A stretch of 10,704 nt of DNA from Candidatus Bipolaricaulota bacterium (GCA_021163465.1 JAGGWU010000102.1:1-10704), one strand, 5' to 3'; shown: positions 1-6,355, counted from the stretch's first letter. Translations and numbers: made by a program. The notes: generated by a model not told the origin, from the sequence alone.

Positions 1-1
1 G

Positions 2-622
2 GCGGGGAACGTGGGCCTGATCGTCTCCTACCAGCTGTTGCAGGCGGGAGTGGAGGTGGCGGCGGTGGTGGAGGCGATGTCCGAGATCGGAGGATACCAC
101 GTCCACGCCGCCAAGATCCGCCGCCTGGGGGTTCCGATCCTTACCCGCCACACCGTTATCCGAGCCTTGGGGGAGGAAACGGTGGAAGGGGCCGTGATCG
201 CCGAGGTAGATGAACACTTCAACCCCATCCCCGGCACCGGGCGCGAACTGGAGGTAGACCTCATCTGCCTCGCCGTGGGGCTCACCCCCTCCACTCGGCT
301 CCTGGAGCAGGCCGGGGCCCGGATGGCCTATGTCCCGGAGCTGGGTGGAAGGGTCCCCCTGCACAGTCCCCTCATGGAGACCACCATCCCCGGGATATAC
401 GTGGCCGGGGATTGCGCCGGGATCGGCGAGGCGTCGACCGCGATGCTGGAGGGGGAGTTGGCGGCGCTCTCGCTCCTTTCCCGGCGGGGACCAAAGCTGG
501 AGGCGGAGATCGAGCGCGTCCACAGATCTCTGGAGAAGTTGCGGCTCGGCCCCTTCGGGGAGCGTCCCCGGGCCGGCAAGGAAAAGGTCTTTTCGCTGAT
601 GAAGGAGGTGGCCGTTGGCTGA
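2..622 (+). CDS. FAD/NAD(P)-dependent oxidoreductase subunit of a multi-subunit dehydrogenase (5' partial)
   Basis: This is the C-terminal ~206 residues of a pyridine-nucleotide-disulfide-type flavoprotein; the reading frame is open at the left edge. The visible part begins inside a Rossmann nucleotide-binding loop (AGNVGLIVSYQLLQAGV) and ends with the classic second FAD-contacting motif GIYVAGDCAGIGEASTAMLEG, about 75 residues from the C-terminus. By family knowledge this matches the large subunit of proline/sarcosine/hydroxyproline-type dehydrogenases, which passes electrons from the substrate-oxidising subunit to NAD or another acceptor. The three genes behind it (ferredoxin, [2Fe-2S] protein, DAO-family oxidase) overlap it in series and fit that complex. 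Its stop lies inside the next gene. The N-terminal FAD-binding half and the promoter are outside the window. The subunit type is well supported; the substrate is not. Confidence 0.88.
   Translation, partial: AGNVGLIVSYQLLQAGVEVAAVVEAMSEIGGYHVHAAKIRRLGVPILTRHTVIRALGEETVEGAVIAEVDEHFNPIPGTGRELEVDLICLAVGLTPSTRLLEQAGARMAYVPELGGRVPLHSPLMETTIPGIYVAGDCAGIGEASTAMLEGELAALSLLSRRGPKLEAEIERVHRSLEKLRLGPFGERPRAGKEKVFSLMKEVAVG
602..609 (+). promoter_or_regulatory. Ribosome binding site supporting a TTG start
   Basis: AAGGAGGT lies 5 bases upstream of the TTG at 615, inside the end of the preceding gene. It is the main reason for choosing this TTG as the ferredoxin start, giving an 8-bp overlap with the upstream gene. 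Confidence 0.75.
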
Positions 623-1097
623 ATACCGTAGGACCGGGGTTCTTTCTATCGACGATCTGTCGGGGAGGATTCCGCCCCGGGAGAGGCTGCAGCGCGGCCC
701 CTGTGCCGTCATCGAGTGCGTGGAGGAGATCCCCTGCAACCCCTGTGAGGAAGCGTGTCCGGTGGGGGCCATCCATGTGGGAGATCCCATCACCAACCCC
801 CCTGTCCTGGAGTTCGAGCGGTGCACGGGGTGCGGGGCCTGCGTCGGGGTATGCCCCGGGCTGGCCATCTTCCTCCTCGACCTCTCGGGGGGCCGTCCCC
901 GGGTGACCGTCCCACACGAGCTCCTCCCGGTGCCCGAAAACGGGGAGGAGGTGGAGCTCCTCTCCCGGGAGGGAAGGGTCCTCGGCCGGGGAAGGGTGGT
1001 ACGGACACGACGGGCCGGGACCACCTGGACCGTCACCGTGGAACTCCCCACGGAGGAACTCGTGTGGGAGGTGCGAGCGATAAGGAGGTCTCCATGA
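615..1097 (+). CDS. Two-cluster 4Fe-4S ferredoxin subunit of the dehydrogenase complex
   Basis: The 160-residue protein carries two [4Fe-4S] binding sets. One is a spaced version with C35, C41, C44 and C48 (ECVEEIPCNPCEEACP); the other is a textbook CTGCGACVGVCP with C70, C73, C76 and C80. An extra cysteine, C30, sits just before the first set. The C-terminal half (about 90-160) is rich in beta-strand-forming residues and has no recognised motif. It probably wires electrons between the flavin subunits. It starts with TTG behind a strong AAGGAGGT, overlaps the upstream gene by 8 bp, and its stop overlaps the next ATG by 4 bp (ATGA). Ferredoxins of this form occur in archaeal dye-linked proline dehydrogenase and related operons, which supports the assignment. 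Confidence 0.85.
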   Translation: MAEYRRTGVLSIDDLSGRIPPRERLQRGPCAVIECVEEIPCNPCEEACPVGAIHVGDPITNPPVLEFERCTGCGACVGVCPGLAIFLLDLSGGRPRVTVPHELLPVPENGEEVELLSREGRVLGRGRVVRTRRAGTTWTVTVELPTEELVWEVRAIRRSP

Positions 1098-1396
1098 ACC
1101 GTCGCGCGTCACCCGTCACGCGTCACCCCTCACGGGACGATCCTATCGTCTGCCGCTGCGAGGAGGTCACGTTATCGGAAGTGGTGCGGGCTATCCGGGA
1201 GGGCTACGACACCCTGGAGGAACTCAAGCGAAAGCTTCGGGTGGGGATGGGGCCGTGTCAGGGGCGTACCTGTCTTCCCCTTCTTGCCCGCATCCTTTCC
1301 CGGGAGACGGGAAGGCCCCTTGATGAGGTAATGGAGGAGATCTCCATTCGGCCTCCATTGATCCCCACCCCGTTCGATCTCTGGAGGGGGAGATGA
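1094..1396 (+). CDS. BFD-like [2Fe-2S]-binding subunit
   Basis: This 100-residue protein has the four-cysteine pattern of the bacterioferritin-associated-ferredoxin ([2Fe-2S] BFD-like) fold: C20-x-C22 (CRCEEVT) and C55-x4-C60 (GMGPCQGRTC), separated by a helical segment. Small proteins of this type sit between ferredoxin and catalytic subunits in proline/sarcosine/hydroxyproline dehydrogenase operons, or are fused to the large subunit. The ATG at 1094 is preceded by AAGGAGGT (1082-1089) and overlaps the upstream stop (ATGA); the stop overlaps the next ATG in the same way. The first ~14 residues are unusual: they are encoded by a 7-bp tandem repeat (1101-1135) and lack the family's conserved features, so they look like an add-on. 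Confidence 0.85.
   Translation: MNRRASPVTRHPSRDDPIVCRCEEVTLSEVVRAIREGYDTLEELKRKLRVGMGPCQGRTCLPLLARILSRETGRPLDEVMEEISIRPPLIPTPFDLWRGR
1101..1135 (+). repeat. Heptanucleotide tandem repeat (GTCACSC), five units, inside an N-terminus
   Basis: There are five consecutive 7-mers: GTCGCGC, GTCACCC, GTCACGC, GTCACCC and CTCACGG. They start 4 bases after the ATG of the [2Fe-2S] gene and are translated as an Arg/Pro/Ser/Thr-rich leader before the conserved domain. The segment CCCGTCACGCGTCAC (1112-1126) recurs exactly at 7801-7815 in a second Fe-S protein gene. Confidence 0.8.
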
Positions 1397-2535
1397 AACG
1401 TTCCGCCGATGTGGTGATCATCGGGGCCGGCGTCACGGGCGCGGCGTTGGCATATGAGCTCGCCCGGCGGGGCATCCGGGATGTATTGATCTTCGAGCGG
1501 AAGTTCCCCTGCTCCGGCGCTTCCGGCCGCTGTGGCGGGGGGATCCGCCAACAGTTCACCACCCCCCACAACATCCGCCTCGCCATGGAAGCGGTGAACC
1601 GCTACGAGACCCTCTCCGAGGAGCTCGGGGTGGATATCGAGTTCATCCAGGGCGGGTATCTGATCCTGGCAGAGACCGAAGAGGAGCGGGAAGCCCAGCG
1701 CAAGGCCGTGGCGCTCCAGAACGAGTTGGGGCTCCCCTCCAGGCTCCTTACGCCCCGGGAGGCCAAAGAAGTCCTCCCCCTGTTGGACGAGACCACCATC
1801 GTGAGCGCCACATACTGCCCCACCGACGCCCACGCCAACCCGTTCCGGGTGGTGGAGGGGTACCTCGCCCGGGCCCGGGAACGGGGGGTGGTGCTGGAGA
1901 AGTTCACCGAGGTGGTGGATTTGGAAGTAAAGGAGGGGCGGATCGTGAAGGTGCGCACGAGCCGGGGGGACGTAGCTCCCGGCACGGTGGTGAACGCCGC
2001 CGGGGCGTGGTCGAGGGAGATCGCCCGCATGGCGGGGGTGGAACTCCCCAACCAGCCGATCCGCCACGAGATCGCCATCACCGAGCCGGTGGAGTTCTTC
2101 ATGGACGTGATGGTGATCTCGATCCACAACGGGATTTACTTCTCCCAGACCAAGGAAGGCCAGATCATCGGGGGGATCGGGGATCCCGAGGAAAAACCGG
2201 GGTACAACATCTCCTCCTCATTGGGGTTCCTCCGGCGCTATGCCCGGGAGCTCCTCCGGTACGTGCCGGCCCTGGGACAGCTTTCCGTGCTGCGGCAGTG
2301 GGCGGGCCTTTACGACGTGACCCCGGATGCACAGCCCGTCCTCGGTCCCACCCCGGGCCTGGAGAACTTCATCCAGGCCAACGGTTACTCCGGCCACGGG
2401 TTCATGATCGCCCCCGCGGTGGCCCGGCATCTCGCGGACTACATCGAGAAGGGGATCGTGTCGGAGATCCTGGAGAAGCTCTCGTTGGAGCGGTTCAAGG
2501 AGGAGATCCGGGGCGAGGCCTTCGTGGTGGGCTGA
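1393..2535 (+). CDS. DAO-family FAD-dependent dehydrogenase, catalytic subunit (SoxB/PdhB-like)
   Basis: The protein has 380 residues, the usual length for the D-amino-acid-oxidase superfamily (sarcosine oxidase beta, glycine oxidase, proline dehydrogenase beta). It opens with the dinucleotide-binding GAGVTG motif (residues 11-16) with the ribose-binding acidic residue E35. A GASGRCGGGIRQQF stretch near residues 42-55 is typical of SoxB-like members. The C-terminal NGYSGHGFMIAP segment, which closes the FAD site, is also present. It should oxidise a secondary amine, imino acid or amino acid and pass electrons to the subunits encoded upstream. The ATG overlaps the preceding stop and follows GGAGGGGG. 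L-proline, hydroxyproline, sarcosine or another D-amino or imino acid are all possible substrates. It ends 3 bp from the stop of the convergent NTPase gene. Confidence 0.87.
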   Translation: MKRSADVVIIGAGVTGAALAYELARRGIRDVLIFERKFPCSGASGRCGGGIRQQFTTPHNIRLAMEAVNRYETLSEELGVDIEFIQGGYLILAETEEEREAQRKAVALQNELGLPSRLLTPREAKEVLPLLDETTIVSATYCPTDAHANPFRVVEGYLARARERGVVLEKFTEVVDLEVKEGRIVKVRTSRGDVAPGTVVNAAGAWSREIARMAGVELPNQPIRHEIAITEPVEFFMDVMVISIHNGIYFSQTKEGQIIGGIGDPEEKPGYNISSSLGFLRRYARELLRYVPALGQLSVLRQWAGLYDVTPDAQPVLGPTPGLENFIQANGYSGHGFMIAPAVARHLADYIEKGIVSEILEKLSLERFKEEIRGEAFVVG

Positions 2536-2538
2536 GGC

Positions 2539-3057
2539 TCAAAGGCGGAGTAGCCGCGCCCGCTGCAGCCCGAACTCCTTCAGGGCCACCTCCACCAGGT
2601 GGGGGCGAACCGTGAGGATCAGGGGGGTTCCCGTCTCCAGGCCCTTTTCCAACGCGGGGGCGAACCCCCCGCCTTCCAACTCCCATGGCCCCACCTCGTC
2701 CACCACCAATACCTCGGCTTCCCTCACCGCCCGGAGGATCGCCTCCCGGGCGAACCGAAGTCCCACCGGGGAGAAGAAAAACCGGCGGAACCTGATCCCG
2801 GGGGGTTCCCGGGAGCAAAGGGGCATCTCCTCCCCCGTAAGGAGATCCCGTACCCGGTAGCCGAGGGTGACGCCATCCCGCAGGATCCGGGGGGAGATTA
2901 CCCCTCCCACCCGCTGTTCCCGTGCCCGAAGGGCTCTGGCCATCGCCTCGGCGGCCCTGGTCTTGCCGGCTCCGATGCCCCCGATGAGGACCACCGCCCG
3001 GATCTCCCCCCGGAGGAGTTCCTCCAAAGCCCTTTGCCATTCAGGATCGAACTTCAT
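2539..3057 (-). CDS. THEP1-type nucleoside-triphosphatase
   Basis: This 172-residue P-loop NTPase matches the THEP1 (NTPCR-related) family in length and motifs. Walker A is GGIGAGKT (residues 26-33) and Walker B is VLVVDEVGPWEL (116-127), the family's characteristic VIDEIGPMEL variant. A GGVISPRILRDGVTLGYRV stretch (51-69) is equally typical. Characterised members hydrolyse NTPs to NDPs, but their physiological role is unclear. A longer reading from a TTG at 3090 has no ribosome binding site, so I prefer the ATG at 3057. No strong Shine-Dalgarno precedes that ATG either; a TAAGAT hexamer ends 8 bases before it, which would fit a near-leaderless transcript, but no good -35 is visible. It is convergent with the dehydrogenase operon and divergent from the racemase-like gene. 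Confidence 0.88.
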   Translation of the reverse strand: MKFDPEWQRALEELLRGEIRAVVLIGGIGAGKTRAAEAMARALRAREQRVGGVISPRILRDGVTLGYRVRDLLTGEEMPLCSREPPGIRFRRFFFSPVGLRFAREAILRAVREAEVLVVDEVGPWELEGGGFAPALEKGLETGTPLILTVRPHLVEVALKEFGLQRARLLRL

Positions 3058-3097
3058 CCCCAGAGATCTTATCCCAGGGCGCGGCCCCAAGGTTTCG

Positions 3098-3109
3098 GGA
3101 CAGATGTCC
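3098..3109. promoter_or_regulatory. Short inverted repeat in the divergent NTPase/racemase spacer
   Basis: GGACA-GA-TGTCC is a 5-bp-arm palindrome in the 112-bp spacer between the two divergent genes. It could be an operator, but it is short enough to occur by chance. No convincing promoter is visible on either strand here. Confidence 0.2.
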
Positions 3110-3169
3110 GTTATGTTCGGTACCTATGGACTTCCGTGGGCGCGTAAAACCGGCTCCAATTTGCTTAAC

Positions 3170-4237
3170 ATGCTGTATGCCGAGGTAAACCTGGAGACGC
3201 TGCGGGATAACTTGCGGCGGCTCCGGGAGCTCCGCAGCGGAACGGCCCTCCTCTTCGTGGTCAAGGGGGATGCCTATGGTCATGGCTTGGGGGGCGTGGT
3301 GGAGGCGACGGCCGACCTGGTGGATTGGTTCGGGGTGGAGACGTTGGCCGAAGCCCGAACGATCCGGGCGCTGGGGATAGATAAACCCATCCTGATCATG
3401 GGCCTTCTTTCCCCCCAGGACCTCCCCGTAGCGATCCGGGAGGGGTATCACCTCGTGGTCGCGGATTGGGCATACCTCCGGGAGGCGGCGCGGGCCGCGG
3501 CCCGGACCTCTGCGTTCGTACACATCCTGGTGGACGGCGGCCCGGGCCCCCTTGGGTTCCGCCCCGAAGAAGTGGAAGGTCTGGTGCGGGAGCTCTCCTT
3601 CCTCTCCAATATAGAGCCTGTGGGGATCTGCTCGTATCTCCCCCTGGCCCACAGCGACCGGCCGGAGGAGATCGCCCTTACCGCTGCCCAGATAGCCCGC
3701 TTCCGGGAGCTCATCCTGCGGCTCGAACGGCGGGGGATAAGGTTACCGTTTGTGCACATCGCGAACTCGGCGGGATTCCTCTCCTTTCCGGAGACCTCGG
3801 CGGAGCCTTTCAACTTGGTGCGGATCGGCGTGGCCGCCTATGGGTACGTGGACCGGTTCTGGCGGGAGTGGGGACTGCGCCCCGTGGCCCGGGTGTGGAG
3901 CGAGGTGATCGCATTGCGGGACCACCCTTCCCCCGAAACGGTGCGTCTGGCCTTGCTGGGAGCGGGATATCGCCATGGGTTGAGCGATCGGCTGCGGTGG
4001 GCTTGGGTGAACGGTGCTCAAGCGCCCGTTTGGGGCCGGGTCGGGATGGACGGAACCATCCTGGATGTATCCGGGGTCCCGGGCGTGAAGAGGGGCACGG
4101 AGGTCCTCCTCTTCGATGGGACCGGGGAGAACTTCCGGGGGTGGATGCTTCCCGCGCTCGTCCCCTTGCTCGCCCATGCCGAGCGGAGTTGGACGAAGAC
4201 CTCTGTGCCGAAACGCGGGGTGATCCTCACTAGATGA
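3170..4237 (+). CDS. Alanine racemase-like PLP enzyme, divergent
   Basis: The 355-residue protein follows the alanine racemase (fold-type III) plan. FVVKGDAYGHG (residues 29-39) carries the PLP-binding lysine K32. HIANSAGFLSFP (196-207) and NLVRIGVAAYGY (215-226) match the S204 and R219 regions of the Geobacillus enzyme. GAGYRHG (264-270) holds the expected second catalytic tyrosine, Y267, and GRVGMDGTILDV (289-300) matches the usual RVCMDQ region. By eye, three segments depart from consensus: ILVDGGPGPLGF (119-130) replaces KVDTGMGRLGF, GICSYLPLAH (152-161) replaces GIxTHFA, and the C-terminal tyrosine position reads AHAE. It may therefore not be a housekeeping alanine racemase. The ATG at 3170 fits the family N-terminus but has no clear ribosome binding site; in-frame ATGs at 3104 and 3113 are alternatives. 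Confidence 0.8.
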   Translation: MLYAEVNLETLRDNLRRLRELRSGTALLFVVKGDAYGHGLGGVVEATADLVDWFGVETLAEARTIRALGIDKPILIMGLLSPQDLPVAIREGYHLVVADWAYLREAARAAARTSAFVHILVDGGPGPLGFRPEEVEGLVRELSFLSNIEPVGICSYLPLAHSDRPEEIALTAAQIARFRELILRLERRGIRLPFVHIANSAGFLSFPETSAEPFNLVRIGVAAYGYVDRFWREWGLRPVARVWSEVIALRDHPSPETVRLALLGAGYRHGLSDRLRWAWVNGAQAPVWGRVGMDGTILDVSGVPGVKRGTEVLLFDGTGENFRGWMLPALVPLLAHAERSWTKTSVPKRGVILTR

Positions 4238-4283
4238 GGGGCCTTTATCTCCCCTCGCAGTTCGCTCAACCCGGAAGCGAACT
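4236..4283 (+). terminator. Two adjacent hairpins after the racemase-like gene
   Basis: GAGGGG (4236-4241) pairs with CCCCTC (4251-4256) across 9 bases, and AGTTCGCT (4259-4266) pairs perfectly with AGCGAACT (4276-4283), also across 9 bases. The first stem starts within the stop codon. No T-run follows, so this is not a canonical intrinsic terminator. The position suggests a 3'-end or termination structure. Confidence 0.4.
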
Positions 4284-4745
4284 CCTCTCGGAAAGCTGTG
4301 AGTTCCTACCGCGCAAGCGTGGGAAGCCTCCGGACGGGGCTTTCCTTCCCAGGGTAGTGCCAGAAGGCAAGGGCCACGGAGGGGATGCCTTTATGATTCA
4401 GATTACGTTCGGTGACCCCATTCTGGGGCCGTGAGCCTTTTCTATCAAGAGCTGGAGAAGGAGAACAAGCGGCTTCACCGGGAAGATCGACGGCTGCAAG
4501 CCGGGCGGCGAAGCTGGGGGAGAGGACCGGGTAAGAGCTTGTTGTCAAAGCCTTGTCGACCAAGGTGGATACGGAGATCGGTTTTTAGTTGGTGAAGCGG
4601 GCGTTGGTGCTCGTGACCGACGATCTCCCCTTGGCTCACCGAAGGCCCTGCCCGCTCCAGATATCCAGAGCCAGGATCCTCACCTCATCCGCCTGGATGG
4701 GTAAAGCCCGATTGGCGAAAAGGGCCATCCAACGACCGAGCCCTC
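4284..4745. other. 462-bp stretch without a convincing gene; possible decayed coding remnants
   Basis: No intact gene is supported between the racemase-like gene and the transporter. On the + strand, a frame starting with GTG at 4430 reads FYQELEKENKRLHRED, a coiled-coil style typical of transposase or recombinase N-termini, but it loses character and stops at about 4591. Another + frame reads ELVVKALSTKVDTEIGF, then a TAG, then continues. On the minus strand a 30-codon reading (ATG about 4708) has no ribosome binding site. Small palindromes occur, for example CCTTG-TCGAC-CAAGG at 4551-4565. The patchwork of short frames is compatible with a degraded insertion element or gene; the identity is not resolvable by eye. 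Confidence 0.35.
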
Positions 4746-5624
4746 TTATCGACTTCCCAGATCCTTCCGCATCTGGACCATCGCCACCCCGACGATGATT
4801 ATGACGATGGCGAGGTATTGAACTGGTTTTATCCGCTCCCCCAACGTCGGCCAGGAGATGACAGCGGTGCCCAAAGGGCTTAAGTTCAAGATCACATTAG
4901 CCTGGGTGGCGGTGAGGTGCTGCAGGGCATGGGCATACAGCAAGTATGCCAGCGCGGTGTTGATGGCCGCCAAGCCGAGGACCACTCCCCATCCCAGGAG
5001 GGGCATCCGCGGCAGTCCCTCCACCGCGAGGGCCAAAATCAGGAGGACCCCACCCCCAAGCCCGAGGGGGATCGCCGTCAACGGGATTGTTCCGACTTCT
5101 CGACCGTGGGCCATCTCCCTCCCCATTACCGGCCACACGGAAAAGGCGAGGATCGCGATCCCGAGGGCGCCGAGCGCCGCCAGATCTTTCGGCCAAACGG
5201 ACGGAGAGAAGAAAAGGAAGCTGCCCCCCACGCCCAGCGCCACGCCCAAGCCCGGGAGTAACCCCGGTCGCTCCCGAAGCCGCACCGCCTCGAGGAGGAG
5301 GACGACGATCGGGACAAGCGACAGGCTGAGGGACCCGGCAGTGGCTGGGAGCCTCTGGAGGGAGTAGAAAAGGGCGCCATTGCCCACCACATATTGGGCC
5401 AACCCGATCGCGGTGAGTCTCCGCCACACCCGTGGGGAAAGTCCCACGTGCCGGGACCGCAACCAGGGAGCAAGGAGGAGGAATGCCAGGAAATAACGAA
5501 GCCCGGCCACGGTTAGGGGACCTATGTACCTGAGAGCGACCTTAACTCCGACAAATGAGGAAGACCAAATGGCCGCAACGAGAAGTATTTCGGCCAAGGC
5601 CCCCATCTTCACATAATTCCCCAT
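4746..5624 (-). CDS. EamA/DMT-family transporter
   Basis: The 292-residue, very hydrophobic protein has about ten membrane segments arranged as two EamA repeats. The first repeat starts with AEILLVAAIWSSSFVGVKVAL (about residues 10-30), the usual EamA opening; the second runs from about 145 to 282 and includes the typical NLSPLGTAVISWPTLGERI region. Drug/metabolite transporters of this kind export amino acids or other metabolites; the substrate cannot be read from sequence. The ATG at 5624 is chosen because GGAGGAG sits about 7-8 bases upstream. An in-frame GTG at 5723 would add a hydrophilic, non-family leader and has no ribosome binding site. It lies on the same strand as DUF134 but is separated from it by 310 bp, so it probably has its own promoter. 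Confidence 0.88.
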   Translation of the reverse strand: MGNYVKMGALAEILLVAAIWSSSFVGVKVALRYIGPLTVAGLRYFLAFLLLAPWLRSRHVGLSPRVWRRLTAIGLAQYVVGNGALFYSLQRLPATAGSLSLSLVPIVVLLLEAVRLRERPGLLPGLGVALGVGGSFLFFSPSVWPKDLAALGALGIAILAFSVWPVMGREMAHGREVGTIPLTAIPLGLGGGVLLILALAVEGLPRMPLLGWGVVLGLAAINTALAYLLYAHALQHLTATQANVILNLSPLGTAVISWPTLGERIKPVQYLAIVIIIVGVAMVQMRKDLGSR

Positions 5625-5645
5625 GCCCCACTCCTCCACGCGTCG

Positions 5646-5672
5646 CTTCCCCGGAAAAAGTCCGGGCGGAAG
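5646..5672 (-). promoter_or_regulatory. Stem-loop in the transporter leader
   Basis: CCCGGA (5650-5655) and TCCGGG (5661-5666) form a perfect 6-bp stem with a 5-base loop, extended by CTTC/GAAG (5646-5649, 5669-5672) across a two-base bulge. On the minus strand it lies about 20 bases upstream of the transporter ATG, just before the GGAGGAG site, so it could modulate translation or be part of a leader element. No known riboswitch consensus is recognised. Confidence 0.35.
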
Positions 5673-5726
5673 TTGGTGTGATCTATCCGACCCGGAGTCG
5701 CCCCACAGGGAACAGTTTACCACTTA

Positions 5727-5873
5727 TTAGTCGGCAAGGATTGAGGTAAGCACCAACGTATTAGACATCACATCCCGCTTCCGCCAACGGGCCTGCGCCC
5801 CTGAAACGGAACCGCTCTTGTGGCCGTGTTCGACGTTTTTGGGGGTGACCCCCTCGCTCGTGAGAAACTCCAT
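5727..5873 (-). pseudogene. 48-codon reading with a possible glutaredoxin-like remnant
   Basis: Within the spacer upstream of the transporter, the minus strand reads MEFLTSEGVTPKNVEHG. This loosely recalls the segment after the CxxC of glutaredoxin/NrdH proteins (KEFLxxxGVxxxxxNV). Nothing upstream in frame supplies a CxxC, a stop lies 9 codons before the ATG, and the rest does not match the fold. No ribosome binding site is seen. It may be a decayed fragment or chance. Confidence 0.15.
5841..5853. other. GC palindrome GGGGGTGACCCCC
   Basis: This perfect 5-bp inverted repeat with a 3-base centre lies about 80 bp downstream of the DUF134 stop. It is preceded on the + strand by TTTTT. On the transcribed minus strand it is followed by AAAAA rather than a U-run, so a standard intrinsic terminator is not supported. 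Confidence 0.3.
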
Positions 5874-5890
5874 GGGCGACCGATGCCCGG

Positions 5891-5920
5891 CTGAGCTTCA
5901 GACATGAGTCACAAGCTCAG
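5891..5920 (-). terminator. Stem-loop after the DUF134 gene
   Basis: CTGAGCTT (5891-5898) pairs perfectly with AAGCTCAG (5913-5920) across a 14-base loop. On the minus strand this begins about 14 bases after the DUF134 stop. There is no U-run, so it may be a 3'-end-stabilising or atypical termination structure. Confidence 0.4.
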
Positions 5921-5934
5921 GGGAAGCGGCGGTT

Positions 5935-6276
5935 TCAGGGCGGTGGACCGCGGTGGCGGTGGGGGCCCGGGCCGGCGCCCCGGTGGAACTGGACGTAGGG
6001 GGTACGCACGATCACCAACGCTTTCCCGTTCACCAGGGCATCCGCCACCTTGGCCCGGGCGGAGGAAAGCAGCCGCTGCACCGTGCCCCGGGAGACACCC
6101 ATGCGCATTCCCGCCGTCTCCTGGTCCAACCCCAGAAGGTCACACAGGCGCAGGGCCTCGAGCTCGTCTAGGGCCAGTTGCACCACCTGGAGGCGGCCCA
6201 TGGGGATCCCGACGGGCTTGAACACCTCGTGGGGCGGAGGGCCCCAACAACGGCGCGGCTTGGGCGGCCTCGGCAT
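5935..6276 (-). CDS. DUF134 (UPF0251) family HTH DNA-binding protein
   Basis: The 113-residue protein matches DUF134: MPRPPKPRR start, FKPVGIPM, then LDELEALRLCDLLGLDQETAGMRMGVSRGTVQRLL and ARAKVADALVNGKAL (about 36-86). The central part is a sigma-70-region-4-like helix-turn-helix. The C-terminus is short and rich in His, Arg and Pro (QFHRGAGPGPHRHRGPPP), which may bind metal; this tail differs from typical members. DUF134 genes commonly accompany NifX-like and MinD-ferredoxin genes in anaerobes, and here the gene is divergent from exactly that operon, so it is a candidate regulator of it (inference). The ATG at 6276 begins 6 bases after a good -10 hexamer, so the mRNA is predicted to be leaderless. 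A TTG reading from 6312 would start inside the -35 and is rejected. Confidence 0.9.
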   Translation of the reverse strand: MPRPPKPRRCWGPPPHEVFKPVGIPMGRLQVVQLALDELEALRLCDLLGLDQETAGMRMGVSRGTVQRLLSSARAKVADALVNGKALVIVRTPYVQFHRGAGPGPHRHRGPPP

Positions 6277-6282
6277 AAACTC

Positions 6283-6312
6283 AGTATAGCGGGGAAATTC
6301 GGGCCTTGCCAA
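6283..6312 (-). promoter_or_regulatory. Promoter of the DUF134 gene (leaderless)
   Basis: The -35 is TTGGCA (6307-6312), the spacer is 18 bp and the -10 is TATACT (6283-6288). The ATG follows the -10 by 6 bases, so the expected transcription start falls at or next to the A of the ATG. The gene has no Shine-Dalgarno, which agrees with leaderless translation. Confidence 0.7.
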
Positions 6313-6334
6313 ATTTTGTGCTTATGCTTATAAT
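6306..6334 (+). promoter_or_regulatory. Promoter of the NifX/MinD-ferredoxin operon
   Basis: The -35 is TTGCCA (6306-6311), the spacer is exactly 17 bp and the -10 is a consensus TATAAT (6329-6334). The predicted start is about 6341, giving a very short leader with the GGAGGTGAT ribosome binding site at 6343-6351. The -35 overlaps the DUF134 -35 on the other strand by 5 of 6 bases. Confidence 0.8.
6319..6333. promoter_or_regulatory. Candidate operator: tandem GCTTAT overlapping the promoter
   Basis: GCTTAT is repeated directly (6320-6325, 6326-6331) in the spacer and -10 of the operon promoter. TTAT-GCTT-ATAA (6322-6333) forms a weak inverted repeat over the same bases. A regulator bound here would block the + promoter. 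DUF134 and the operon's own Fur-family protein are the obvious candidates, but neither has a known site that can be matched. Confidence 0.3.
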
Positions 6335-6355
6335 TCCCTCTCGGAGGTGATCCCT

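Noticed and set aside
372..1112. 246-codon minus-strand frame across the first two genes
   Set aside because: It overlaps two recognised genes on the opposite strand, is Pro/Arg/Gly-biased, and resembles no family.
1101..1135. CRISPR-like array or variable-number repeat controlling phase variation
   Set aside because: There are no spacers and the units are only 7 bp. Adding or losing units would shift the frame, which could in principle switch the gene, but the units are imperfect and nothing in one sequence shows variation, so it is kept only as a dispersed repeat.
1258..2127. 289-codon minus-strand frame opposite the DAO-family gene
   Set aside because: It is a His/Asp/Gly-rich shadow of a clear FAD enzyme gene, with no motif and no ribosome binding site.
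2867..3169. In-frame upstream extension of the racemase-like gene
   Set aside because: It would run through the THEP1 gene on the other strand and adds a Ser/Arg-rich stretch foreign to the family; the family N-terminus begins near 3170.
5841..5853. Intrinsic terminator for DUF134
   Set aside because: On the transcribed strand the palindrome is followed by A residues, not U residues; the hairpin at 5891-5920 is nearer the stop.
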